64,000 nt of DNA, from assembly GCF_001027285.1 (NCBI RefSeq), contig NZ_CP011509.1, positions 3,046,501 through 3,110,500 of the forward strand, written 5' to 3'. Made by a program: the position numbers and the translations under genes. The DNA is from Archangium gephyra (GTDB taxonomy: Bacteria; Myxococcota; Myxococcia; Myxococcales; Myxococcaceae). The notes beneath the pieces are model-generated. The model did not search any database and was not told the origin of the DNA. It was given only the letters and a program-made list of their open reading frames with translations. Below, piece after piece: positions 19,101 through 25,920 of this stretch (its first letter is position 1; each line of letters begins with the position of its first letter).

Positions 19101-21742
19101 CGGGCACCGCGCTCACCGTCGACGTGACGGCGATGGACGACTTCGGGAACGTGGCCACCGGCTACACGGGCACGGTCCACTTCGCGTCGAGCGATGCGAA
19201 GGCCGCCCTGCCCGGTGACACCGCGTTCGTCCCCGGTGACTCCGGCCACAAGACCTTCTCCGTGACGCTGAAGACGGCCCGGGTGGATGCCCAGACGCTC
19301 ACCGTGAAGGACGTGGCCAGCGCCTTCCTGGCGGCGGAGACCTCCCTCCGCGTCGACGCCGGTCCGGCCGCGAAGCTCGCCTTCCGCGATCAGCCTGGCA
19401 GCTCCACCCGGGTGCGTGAGTCCCTGGGGTCCGTGAGCGTGGTCGTCACGGACGGGTTCGACAATGTCGTCGACGTCTCGGAGCCGGAGCTCTCCCTGCG
19501 CCTGACCGGTGGCAATCCCGCGGCCGTGCTCGGCGGCATGGTGCCGGCCAGCCCCTCGGGTGGCATCGCCACCTTCGGCTCCCTCTCCGTGGATCAGCAG
19601 GGCTCGGGCTTCCAGCTCGAGGCCACGGGTGGGGCGTATGCGCCCGTCTCCAGCGTGGCCTTCTCCATCGTGGACGACGTCGCGCCGAGCGCTCCGGTGC
19701 TCGCCGAGGTGAGCAAGACGAGCGTCCGGGTGGAACTGCAGTGGAACCTCGTGGGCGATGACGCCATGGCCGGCACCGCCTCCAGCTACGAGCTGCGCTA
19801 CGCGACGAGCCCCATCGATGACTCGACGTTCGGCTCCGCCTCCTCCACGGGAGTGGTGGTGAGCCCGCTGGGAACGGGCAGCGGCATGTCGGGCGTCATC
19901 ACCGGACTGAGCCCCGACACCACGTACCACTTCGCGCTGAAGGTGAAGGACGACGCGGGCAACGCGAGCGTGCTCTCCGTGCTGAGTGTGAAGACCCGCG
20001 TGGACCCATGCGCCGGGTACACCTGCACGGCGGCCTCGCCCACCTGCGCCCCGGATGGGGTCTCGCGCATCACCTACTCGTCGACCTGCGTGGTCGTGGA
20101 CGATGCCGCCACCTGCCAGGAGTCGCAGACGACCACCGCCTGCCCGGGCACCGACGCCGTCTGCTTCAAGAGCGCCTGTGACACGGCGGCGAAGCCGGGC
20201 GCCAACGCGCTCCGCGTCTCCGAGGTGATGCACACCTCCTCGGCCGGCACCACGGAGTACGTCGAGCTGACCAATACCACCAGCGCCCTGCTCAACCTCA
20301 ACGGCCTCTCGGTCACCATCAAGGGCAGTGGTGGCACCACCCGGGGCTCCTTCACGGTGGGCTCCGGCAGCGTGCCGGCGATCATCGACCGCAAGGGCAC
20401 CTTCGTCCTGGCACAGGACAAGGACACGGCTACCAATGGTGGCGTCTCCGCGGACTTCGCCTACGGCTCCAGCATCGACCTGGACAAGGAGGGGCAGCTC
20501 CAGCTCGTCAGTGGTGGCACCGGGGTGGAGGACTTCACGTACACCCCGAGCTTCCCGCAGACGACGGGCCGCGCGATGAACCTCTCGTCGCTCGTGGTGG
20601 GCACCCCGGCCAGCGCGCATCCCTGGTACTGGTGTGACTCCGAGCTGACGGCGCTGCTCTCGGGCGGCGACTACGGTACGCCCAACGCCGTCAACTCCTC
20701 GTGCGGCATCGCGCCTGCCGCTCCCGTGGATTACTGCGCCATCCAGTACCCCAAGACGTTCCCGTCCGGCGATGGCGTCTACCCGGCCACCGTCACTCCC
20801 GGCTCTTCGTGGACCCTCTTCAGTCAGTTTCAAGAGCCCGGCCTCACCGACCGGAACACGAAGGGCAACGACGGCTATCCGCATGTCTTCGCCGAGCTGG
20901 GCTACGGCACGGACGCCACCAACCCGGCGGGCTGGACGTGGACGGCGGCGAGCCCCAATGCCGGCTACTCCAGCGCGTCCAGCAACAACGACGAGGTGCA
21001 GGGGACGCTGAGCATTCCCACGGCGGGCACGTACAAGTACGGCTTCCGCTACCGGCTCCTGGATCCGGCCACGGGCACCTATTCGCCCTATACGTACTGC
21101 GACCAGAGCGGGGCCGTGACGCCTCCGGCGGGCACCTACGGCACGGTGACGGTCGCCACGCCGCCACCTCCCGTCTTGACCAGTCACCTGGTCATCAGCG
21201 AGCTCGCTCCGGCGGGCCCGTCGGGAGCCGGTGACGAGTTCGTCGAGCTCCACAACCCGACCAACGCGGACGTGTTCCTGTCCAACTGGACGCTCCAGTA
21301 CAAGGCGGCGAACGGTTCTTTGTACGCGACGAGCTACACCTTCTCGATCGGCGCGAAGATTCCCGCTCGCGGCTATTACCTGCTGGAGTTGTCCGGCGGC
21401 ACCTACTCCGGTACCACCCTCTCCAATGGGTCCTACAGCCAGGCGATGGCCGGGCCTGGTGGCCATGTGCGCCTCGTCCAGGCGGATGGAGTGACGGTGG
21501 TGGACACGGTGGGGTACGGCACGGCGAACGCTCCCGAGGGCAGCGCCATCACGGGGACCCTGGCCACCAGTGGCAGCTACGAGCGCAAGGCGGTCTCCAC
21601 CTCGACCGCGGCGACCATGGCCGTGGGGGGCGGCGACGCCACCCGTGGCAACGGGCACGACAGCGACAACAACGCGAATGACTTCGTGTTGCGCACGACG
21701 CGTCAGCCGCAGAACTCCGCGAGCGCCACGGAGCTCCAGTAG
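16142..21742 (+). CDS. giant surface lipoprotein with Ig-like, FN3 and lamin-tail domains
   Basis: 1866 residues. The ATG at 16142 has GGAG 6 nt upstream. The signal peptide ends in a lipobox (LGLSVGC). An invasin-like (Big_1) domain comes first (about 50-150). Five related modules follow, each with DxFxNxxxGYTGTVxFxSxDxxAxLPxxYxFxxxDxGxxxF, centred near residues 286, 703, 803, 905 and 1007. Intercalated strand-rich modules begin RLAFTQTPTGG or KLVFLGQP. Two fibronectin III domains start near 456 and 1179 (TTYYVALKVTDNAGN, TTYHFALKVKDDAGN). A Cys-rich linker (about 1285-1345) and two lamin-tail domains (LRVSEVMHTSS near 1353; HLVISELAPAGPSG near 1680) complete it. It is probably an outer-surface adhesin or matrix protein. 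No sortase or PEP-CTERM tail is seen. Full antisense frames here are composition artefacts. Confidence 0.85.
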   Translation: MMHGSSSFARLVAWSVLLLGLSVGCGAGCGTDPVTPPATREMPDADRSAVEASKSLAIRANGEDVVDIQVTVREEDGTALAGRTVKVTVSGEGNTVLQPAGTTDALGVAVARVSSTVAGLKTVTASVEAEGGPVTLTSRPSLEFVVLPASRLAFTQTPTGGTAGAALGAVEVSIQNADGETMTGATNTVTLALGSGPAAAVLEGTVSVAAVKGVARFSGLMLKKAAPGYTLVASGAGLTGTTSPSFAVASAAPASLEVAQVAATVTAGAALSPEVSVLDAFGNRVSGYTGTVRFSSTDGSATLPADYVFTAADAGSHVFTGALVLKQAGARRLTVRDTAQAALTSTREVGVVPGAAAKLVFLGQPSDRFVRQTFGVQVALTDSFGNRVATRAPEVTLGLDKPTGTLAGLTPVTPVEGVASFSGLSIAEDDSGYVLTASGAGLAPASSNAFTITDNQAPTAPALTFTVNGIDSITVHWKAAGDDGLLGQASSHELVYSTDPGLAGALPVVLGSPKPASALESATLSGLIPGTTYYVALKVTDNAGNSVRVTGSATTPDPEASQLVFLEQPRNGTAGVPQLTPAVQVAIQDAAGRIVSGASLTVTLTVKGVSGFGPFTVAANKGVATFDGSRAVRIDKAGEDYFLEATASTASGTPLIPATSNLFRISHATAARLVLSGSSPVVSGTEHNATVTVVDSFDNVAEGYTGTVTLASGDADASLPAGHAFGATDKGQYTFPGIVLRTPGTQTLTASSSDGLTSNTLEVEVSPPPPDTLVLTGPPGTVKAGDPVMLKVEVFDGFGKPKTGYTGTVRFTSTDGKAALPAEYTFTPADLGTKEFPVTLFTARTLPHSVTAEDKGSPALTATASIQVTWAELARFVVEAPASAKAGDPVTVKVTALDAHDNLVEDYLGTVGFSSEPTGAELPADYTFVPADKGSALFTFTPKKAASTTFTVTDAALGRSGSDTVAVTPASAMQLVMTVTPSGPVVAGTALTVDVTAMDDFGNVATGYTGTVHFASSDAKAALPGDTAFVPGDSGHKTFSVTLKTARVDAQTLTVKDVASAFLAAETSLRVDAGPAAKLAFRDQPGSSTRVRESLGSVSVVVTDGFDNVVDVSEPELSLRLTGGNPAAVLGGMVPASPSGGIATFGSLSVDQQGSGFQLEATGGAYAPVSSVAFSIVDDVAPSAPVLAEVSKTSVRVELQWNLVGDDAMAGTASSYELRYATSPIDDSTFGSASSTGVVVSPLGTGSGMSGVITGLSPDTTYHFALKVKDDAGNASVLSVLSVKTRVDPCAGYTCTAASPTCAPDGVSRITYSSTCVVVDDAATCQESQTTTACPGTDAVCFKSACDTAAKPGANALRVSEVMHTSSAGTTEYVELTNTTSALLNLNGLSVTIKGSGGTTRGSFTVGSGSVPAIIDRKGTFVLAQDKDTATNGGVSADFAYGSSIDLDKEGQLQLVSGGTGVEDFTYTPSFPQTTGRAMNLSSLVVGTPASAHPWYWCDSELTALLSGGDYGTPNAVNSSCGIAPAAPVDYCAIQYPKTFPSGDGVYPATVTPGSSWTLFSQFQEPGLTDRNTKGNDGYPHVFAELGYGTDATNPAGWTWTAASPNAGYSSASSNNDEVQGTLSIPTAGTYKYGFRYRLLDPATGTYSPYTYCDQSGAVTPPAGTYGTVTVATPPPPVLTSHLVISELAPAGPSGAGDEFVELHNPTNADVFLSNWTLQYKAANGSLYATSYTFSIGAKIPARGYYLLELSGGTYSGTTLSNGSYSQAMAGPGGHVRLVQADGVTVVDTVGYGTANAPEGSAITGTLATSGSYERKAVSTSTAATMAVGGGDATRGNGHDSDNNANDFVLRTTRQPQNSASATELQ

Positions 21743-21766
21743 TCCCTCGTCCCACGGACGCTTCTC

Positions 21767-21797
21767 GAGGCCGTCCCGGGCACACCGGGGCGGCCTC
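21767..21797. terminator. strong hairpin between convergent genes
   Basis: The arms GAGGCCGTCCCGG (21767-21779) and CCGGGGCGGCCTC (21785-21797) pair over 13 bp with a single G-U, loop GCACA. The hairpin lies between the end of the giant lipoprotein gene and the end of miaE, and can serve both directions. Confidence 0.75.
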
Positions 21798-21802
21798 TTG
21801 CT

Positions 21803-22426
21803 TCAGTGGATAGCGGCGCGCAGGCCGATGCGCTCGAGCACCTCGGCCTCGAGCACGAGCAGTTCGTCCAGCCGCGTGCGCACCGGGGCCTCGTCTCCGC
21901 CCGCCGCGGTGACGGCCAGCCGGAAGAAGAGGGACTGGTGGCCATCCTCGGACTGGGCCAGCTCCCCGTAGAAGCGGCGCAGCATGGGGTCCTCGAGTCC
22001 CTCGGCCAGCAGCGAGAGGCGCTCGCACGAGCGGGCCTCGATGACGGCGGCCACCAGCAGCCGGTCCACCCGGCGCCCGTCCGCGGAGGTGCGGACGAAC
22101 TTCTGCAGGCCCTGGGCGTACGGGTCTCCCGCGTCGCGCCCCAGCGTCAGCCCCCGGGCCGCCATCAGGTCCAGCACGCGGGCCAGGTGCGCGCTCTCCT
22201 CGCGCGCCAGCCGTGCCATCTGCGCTGGCAGTCCGGGCAGGTCCGGGTACACCTGCAACAGCGAGAGGGCATTGGCCGCCGCCTTCTTCTCGCAGTGGGC
22301 ATGGTCCACGAGCACCTCGTCGAAGCGCTCGAGCGCCAGCGGCAGCCAGCGGGGATCCGAGGGGACTCGGAGGATGACGGGGCCCTCTCCGGACAGGGGA
22401 CGGCGCTCAGGGGTGGGACGGGACAT
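21803..22426 (-). CDS. miaE: tRNA-(ms2io6A)-hydroxylase MiaE
   Basis: 207 residues, typical for MiaE. The enzyme hydroxylates the isopentenyl group of 2-methylthio-N6-isopentenyl-adenosine at tRNA position 37 using a non-haem diiron centre. The carboxylate-bridged helices are visible: DEVLVDHAHCEKKAAANAL, AREESAHLARVLDLM, AAVIEARSCERLSLLA and LAQSEDGHQSLFFRLA. Together they supply the Glu and ExxH ligands of a ferritin-like four-helix bundle. GGAG precedes the start. It is the last of several minus-strand genes and converges on the lipoprotein gene through a hairpin. Confidence 0.9.
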   Translation of the reverse strand: MSRPTPERRPLSGEGPVILRVPSDPRWLPLALERFDEVLVDHAHCEKKAAANALSLLQVYPDLPGLPAQMARLAREESAHLARVLDLMAARGLTLGRDAGDPYAQGLQKFVRTSADGRRVDRLLVAAVIEARSCERLSLLAEGLEDPMLRRFYGELAQSEDGHQSLFFRLAVTAAGGDEAPVRTRLDELLVLEAEVLERIGLRAAIH

Positions 22427-22474
22427 GGTGCACTCCGGCGAGGGCGCGGAGTGTAACCGCCCCGCTCCCGGACG

Positions 22475-23311
22475 CTACTCCGCCAGCACCAGGCGCTGGG
22501 TGCGGCCGGCCAGGTAGCCCACCTTGCGAGCGATCCGCGCCAGCGACTCGTCCTTCTCCTCCACCCGGAGGGTGAGCCTCGGCAACGACGACAGCAGGAA
22601 GCGGGAGATCTGCCCCAGGCACAGCGTGGCGTGGCCCTTCCCCCGCTGCGAGGGCACCGTGTACAGGTTCTCCAGCTCGGCCCCGAACTGCGAGCGGCTG
22701 CCGATGTCCACCTTGAACACCATCTCCCCGTTCTCTTCCAACACGTAGGTGCGCCTGGCCCTCACGCGCTGCGCCACCCGCGCCTCGAAGTGGGGATCCT
22801 CCGCCAGCGCGTCCCGGCCGTAGATCTCCTGCACCGCCCCGAGCGCCAACGGCAGCAGGCGCGGCACATCCTCCTCGCGCGCCAGCCGCAGCAGCGGGTT
22901 GGTGAACGGCCCCATGTCATCCGCCGACACCGCGAAGAGCCGGTAGTTCTTCGACAGCCGCGGCTTGCCCGGACACAGGCTGCGCACCAGCGCGTCCACC
23001 GCCGGCTTCTCGCCCACCGAGGCCTTGAGCCTCACGCGCTCGGCCAGCGCGTCCGCGATCACTCCCGTGGCCGAGCCGTCGCTCGCCGAGGGCACCATCA
23101 GTCCGCCCCCGCCTCCCACGAAGAGCGCCGCCGTGAGCGTCTTCCCATCGAAGCGTCCCCAGTACGAGAAGCTGCTGCGGTGGTCCGCCGGCGCGATGCC
23201 GAACTCCTGCAGCAACCCCAACAGGTAGAGGTTCTGCGCCGGATCCTTGGCGAGCAGCGCCCGCAGCGCATCGGTGTCCGTGGGGGCGAGTTGTTGGACC
23301 GTGATGGGCAT
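22475..23311 (-). CDS. GNAT-type N-acetyltransferase with DUF4081-like N-terminal domain
   Basis: 278 residues. The N-terminal part (ALLAKDPAQNLYLLGLLQEFG, SYWGRFDGKTLTAALFVGGGGGLMVP) matches a DUF4081-type domain that often precedes GNAT folds. The C-terminal half has the acetyl-CoA pyrophosphate loop in ELENLYTVPSQRGKGHATLCLGQ (Q/RxxGxG/A as QRGKGHA) and a final strand LTLRVEEKDESLARIARKVGYL. The substrate is unknown. Its neighbours on the same strand are miaE and the frameshifted membrane protein gene. No strong ribosome site is seen before the ATG, so the start is moderately certain. Confidence 0.8.
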   Translation of the reverse strand: MPITVQQLAPTDTDALRALLAKDPAQNLYLLGLLQEFGIAPADHRSSFSYWGRFDGKTLTAALFVGGGGGLMVPSASDGSATGVIADALAERVRLKASVGEKPAVDALVRSLCPGKPRLSKNYRLFAVSADDMGPFTNPLLRLAREEDVPRLLPLALGAVQEIYGRDALAEDPHFEARVAQRVRARRTYVLEENGEMVFKVDIGSRSQFGAELENLYTVPSQRGKGHATLCLGQISRFLLSSLPRLTLRVEEKDESLARIARKVGYLAGRTQRLVLAE

Positions 23312-23355
23312 GGGGTGGAAACCGGCCTACTACACCATACGTCCCGCCGGGGTTT

Positions 23356-23912
23356 TCAAGGGCCTCCACGCTTCCCGGGCCGGAAGTGGAACGGATGCGT
23401 CAGCGTGAGCGGCTCTTTCCCAGGTGGGGCGGAAAATTGTGTGTCGGCGAAAGCATCGAGCAGGCAGGCATGCACGAATGGGTCCTGCACGGTGCTCTCC
23501 ACCACCTCGCTGCCCTGGAAGTGGCCGCGCTCGCCCCTCGCCTCCAGGGTGAAGCGCAGCCTCACTGTCTGTGGACCCAGGTGGCGCACCGAGGCGTCCG
23601 TGAGGCACTCGCGCACCAGCGGCTGCACGGATTGGAGCGCCACGCGGACCTCCTCCTCGCTCCAGGTGCCCGGCGGAAGCTCGAGCCTCGGCTCCTCCTC
23701 CAGCGGTGGAGCGGGGAGCGGTGGTGGCGCGGGAGGCGGCCTCCGCGCGGGCGCCTCGGGGACGGGGCGGGGGAGGGCGGCGCGGGCGGCGGCGAGGCCG
23801 GGACGTCCACGGCCACGGCGGGCGCCGGCGTGTCCCGCGTGAGCCAGAGTGCCAGCGCGCTCAGGGCCACGAAGGGGATGACCACCCAGAGGAAGACGGC
23901 TTTGCCCCGCAT
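23356..23912 (-). pseudogene. frameshifted single-TM proline-rich protein (one base missing in a C run)
   Basis: The first reading frame starts at 23912 with MRGKAVFLWVVIPFVALSALALWLT, a membrane anchor, then a Pro/Ala-rich stretch. Near 23758-23761 (CCCC on the minus strand) the sensible frame changes: it continues as PEAPARRPPPAPPPLPAP, then a folded C-terminal domain (VALQSVQPLVRECLTDASVR to FHFRPGKRGGP). Adding one C restores a single 185-residue frame. The C-terminal domain resembles the TonB/AgmX-like C-terminal modules of many myxobacterial envelope proteins, but I cannot name it. The gene begins 8 nt after gluQ, so the two were probably cotranscribed. This is either a true frameshift or a homopolymer sequencing error. 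Confidence 0.75.
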
Positions 23913-23920
23913 GTGCACCT

Positions 23921-24868
23921 TCAACCTCCGAGGCCCAGCGCCTCCTTCAACAGTGCCTCCCGGGCCACGACGGGCGAGCGGGGGAGCAGCTCGGGCCGGA
24001 AGCGCCGCACCAGCTCCTGCAACGTCACCGGCGCGCCGTCCCCCAGTCCACTCCACGCCGCGAGCAGCCCGAGCACCCGCTCCACGGCGATGCCCCGCTC
24101 GCGCAGCTCGGCCACCGCGAAGGCGCCCTCCCGCTTGGCCAGCCGCTTGCCGTCCTCCCCGAGCACCAGGGGCACGTGCCAGAAGCGAGGGGGCGTCAGG
24201 CCGAGCGCCTCGTGGATTTGAAGCTGTCTCGGCGTGGACGTCAGCAGGTCATCTCCCCGGAGCACGTCGGTGATGTGGCTGGCCGCGTCGTCCACCACCA
24301 CGGCGAGCTGGTAGCTGGCCACCCCGTCATTGCGGCGCACCACGAAGTCGCCCACCAGCGTGGCCACGTCCTGGCACGTGCGGCCATGCAGCCCGTCCTC
24401 GAAGCACCACTCGCCGGGGGCCGCCCGGAAGCGCAGGGCCGGCACACGCGTCCGGGCCCGCTCGGCCCCGGCCTCGGGTGTCAGGGGGGCGCAGGTGCCC
24501 GGGTAGCGAGGCCCTTCGTCGCTCAGTCCATGAGGGGCGCTCGCGGCCCGGGCGATCTCCGCGCGCGTGCAGAAGCACGGGTAGACGCGGCCCGTGCGCT
24601 CCAGCTTCTCCAGGGCCTCCCGGTAGACGTCATCACGCTGGCTCTGCACCAGGGGCGTCTCGTCCCAGTCCAGGCCCAGCCACTCCAGGTCCCGGTACAG
24701 GTCGTCGAGGAACTGCGGCTTGCAGCGCGCGCGATCCAGGTCCTCGATGCGCAGCAGGAACTGGCCTCCGGCCGCACGGGCCTGGAGCCAGCCGAGCAGC
24801 GCGCTGCGGGCATTGCCGAGGTGGATGCGGCCGGTGGGGCTGGGGGCGAAGCGTCCGCGGAAGCTCAT
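23921..24868 (-). CDS. gluQ: glutamyl-Q tRNA(Asp) synthetase
   Basis: 315 residues from the ATG at 24868 (MSFRGRFAPSPTG); a longer upstream frame adds 30 unrelated residues. The protein activates glutamate without tRNA and transfers it to queuosine in the tRNA(Asp) anticodon. It is a truncated class I GluRS catalytic core lacking the anticodon-binding domain, which fits its length. Visible are the HIGH-like HLGN motif after FAPSPTGRI, the Glu-binding LRIEDLDRAR, the zinc-binding Cys set (CFC at about 110, C in YPGTC) and the KMSKS-equivalent KRLAKR near 240. It is the upstream partner of the frameshifted membrane protein. Confidence 0.92.
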   Translation of the reverse strand: MSFRGRFAPSPTGRIHLGNARSALLGWLQARAAGGQFLLRIEDLDRARCKPQFLDDLYRDLEWLGLDWDETPLVQSQRDDVYREALEKLERTGRVYPCFCTRAEIARAASAPHGLSDEGPRYPGTCAPLTPEAGAERARTRVPALRFRAAPGEWCFEDGLHGRTCQDVATLVGDFVVRRNDGVASYQLAVVVDDAASHITDVLRGDDLLTSTPRQLQIHEALGLTPPRFWHVPLVLGEDGKRLAKREGAFAVAELRERGIAVERVLGLLAAWSGLGDGAPVTLQELVRRFRPELLPRSPVVAREALLKEALGLGG

Positions 24869-25040
24869 GGAGGTCGCTGGCAGACTAACGCGCCCGGGGA
24901 GGGCTGGCTGCTTCCTGCCTGACCCCAGGCCGGACGATGCGCAGGTTTCCGTGGCCATGGAAGCCGCGGAAGGTTACTCCCCGGCCCTGGACAGGGCGGG
25001 AGGGCCCGCCCGCCTGCCCGGTGTGCCCTGGATGACCGTG

Positions 25041-25904
25041 ATGCGCTTCCTCCATTGCTCCGATGTCCACATCACCGCCGACTACTTCTCCCTGCCCTTC
25101 TTGAGGCTCGGCTGGCGGCGGTGGGCCGCCATGGCCGAGCTGTCCGTGGGCGGGCGCAAGAAGGCCTACGCGCGGGCTCCCGAGACGCTCGCCGCCATCG
25201 CCAGCGACATGGAGCCGCATGGGGTGGACCACTTCATCCTCTCCGGCGACGTCACCGCGTATGCGCTGGAGCCCGAGTTCCAGCTGGCGCGCGAGTCGCT
25301 CGGCGCGTTGGCCGAGGATCCCGGCCGCTGCACCGTCATCCCCGGCAACCACGACGTCTTCACCCCGGGCAGCCACCGCAAGGGCCGCTTCGCGCGGCAC
25401 TTCGGCCACCTGCTGGAGAGTGACCTGCCCGAGTATCGCCGCGAGGGCGCCTTCCCCTTCGTGCGGCTGGTGGGAAAGGAGGCCGCGGTGGTGGGCCTGC
25501 TGTCGGCGCGGGTGCCCTCCCTGCCGGGCATCGCCCATGGCCACATCGGCCCGGCGCAGCTGGACGGGCTCGCGGCGCTGGTGAAGGACCCGAGGCTCGC
25601 GGGCCGCGCCGTGCTGGTGGCGGTGCACCACGCTCCGCTCACCCACCATGGCCGGGCCGACAGCTACTTCCACGGACTGCGGGACGCGGAGGCGCTCTTC
25701 CGGTTGATTCCGGGGCCTCGCTACGCGGTGCTCCACGGCCACATCCACAAGCGCTACCACCACCCGTCCACCGCCGAGCGCCCGCACATCTTCAGCGCGG
25801 GCTCCTCCACCCAGGCGGGCCGTGAGGGCTACTGGGTCATCGAGGTGAAGGACGGCCAGGTGGTGGGCGGGCAGAAGCACGTGCCCGGTGGGGCGCCGCA
25901 CTGA
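25041..25904 (+). CDS. calcineurin-like metallophosphoesterase
   Basis: 287 residues. The five family motifs are present in order: FLHCSDVHI, ILSGDVT, GNHD (near 104), AVHHAPLTHH and LHGHIHKR, which ligate two metal ions. The start at 25041 has GGA about 8 nt upstream. The ATG at 25032 would add three residues and has no ribosome site. The family includes cAMP phosphodiesterase-like enzymes of the CpdA type, which share the DVH/GDVT/GNHD/HxH layout, but the substrate cannot be read from sequence. It converges on the sensor kinase gene with a 16-nt gap. Confidence 0.85.
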   Translation: MRFLHCSDVHITADYFSLPFLRLGWRRWAAMAELSVGGRKKAYARAPETLAAIASDMEPHGVDHFILSGDVTAYALEPEFQLARESLGALAEDPGRCTVIPGNHDVFTPGSHRKGRFARHFGHLLESDLPEYRREGAFPFVRLVGKEAAVVGLLSARVPSLPGIAHGHIGPAQLDGLAALVKDPRLAGRAVLVAVHHAPLTHHGRADSYFHGLRDAEALFRLIPGPRYAVLHGHIHKRYHHPSTAERPHIFSAGSSTQAGREGYWVIEVKDGQVVGGQKHVPGGAPH

Positions 25905-25920
25905 GGGAGCGCGGGGCCGT

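Noticed and set aside
16076-21658. A 1860-codon open frame on the minus strand, antisense to the giant lipoprotein
   Set aside because: It translates into low-complexity Arg/Gly/His/Val sequence with no domain, and mirrors the third-position GC bias of the real plus-strand gene, which has a lipobox and recognisable domains.
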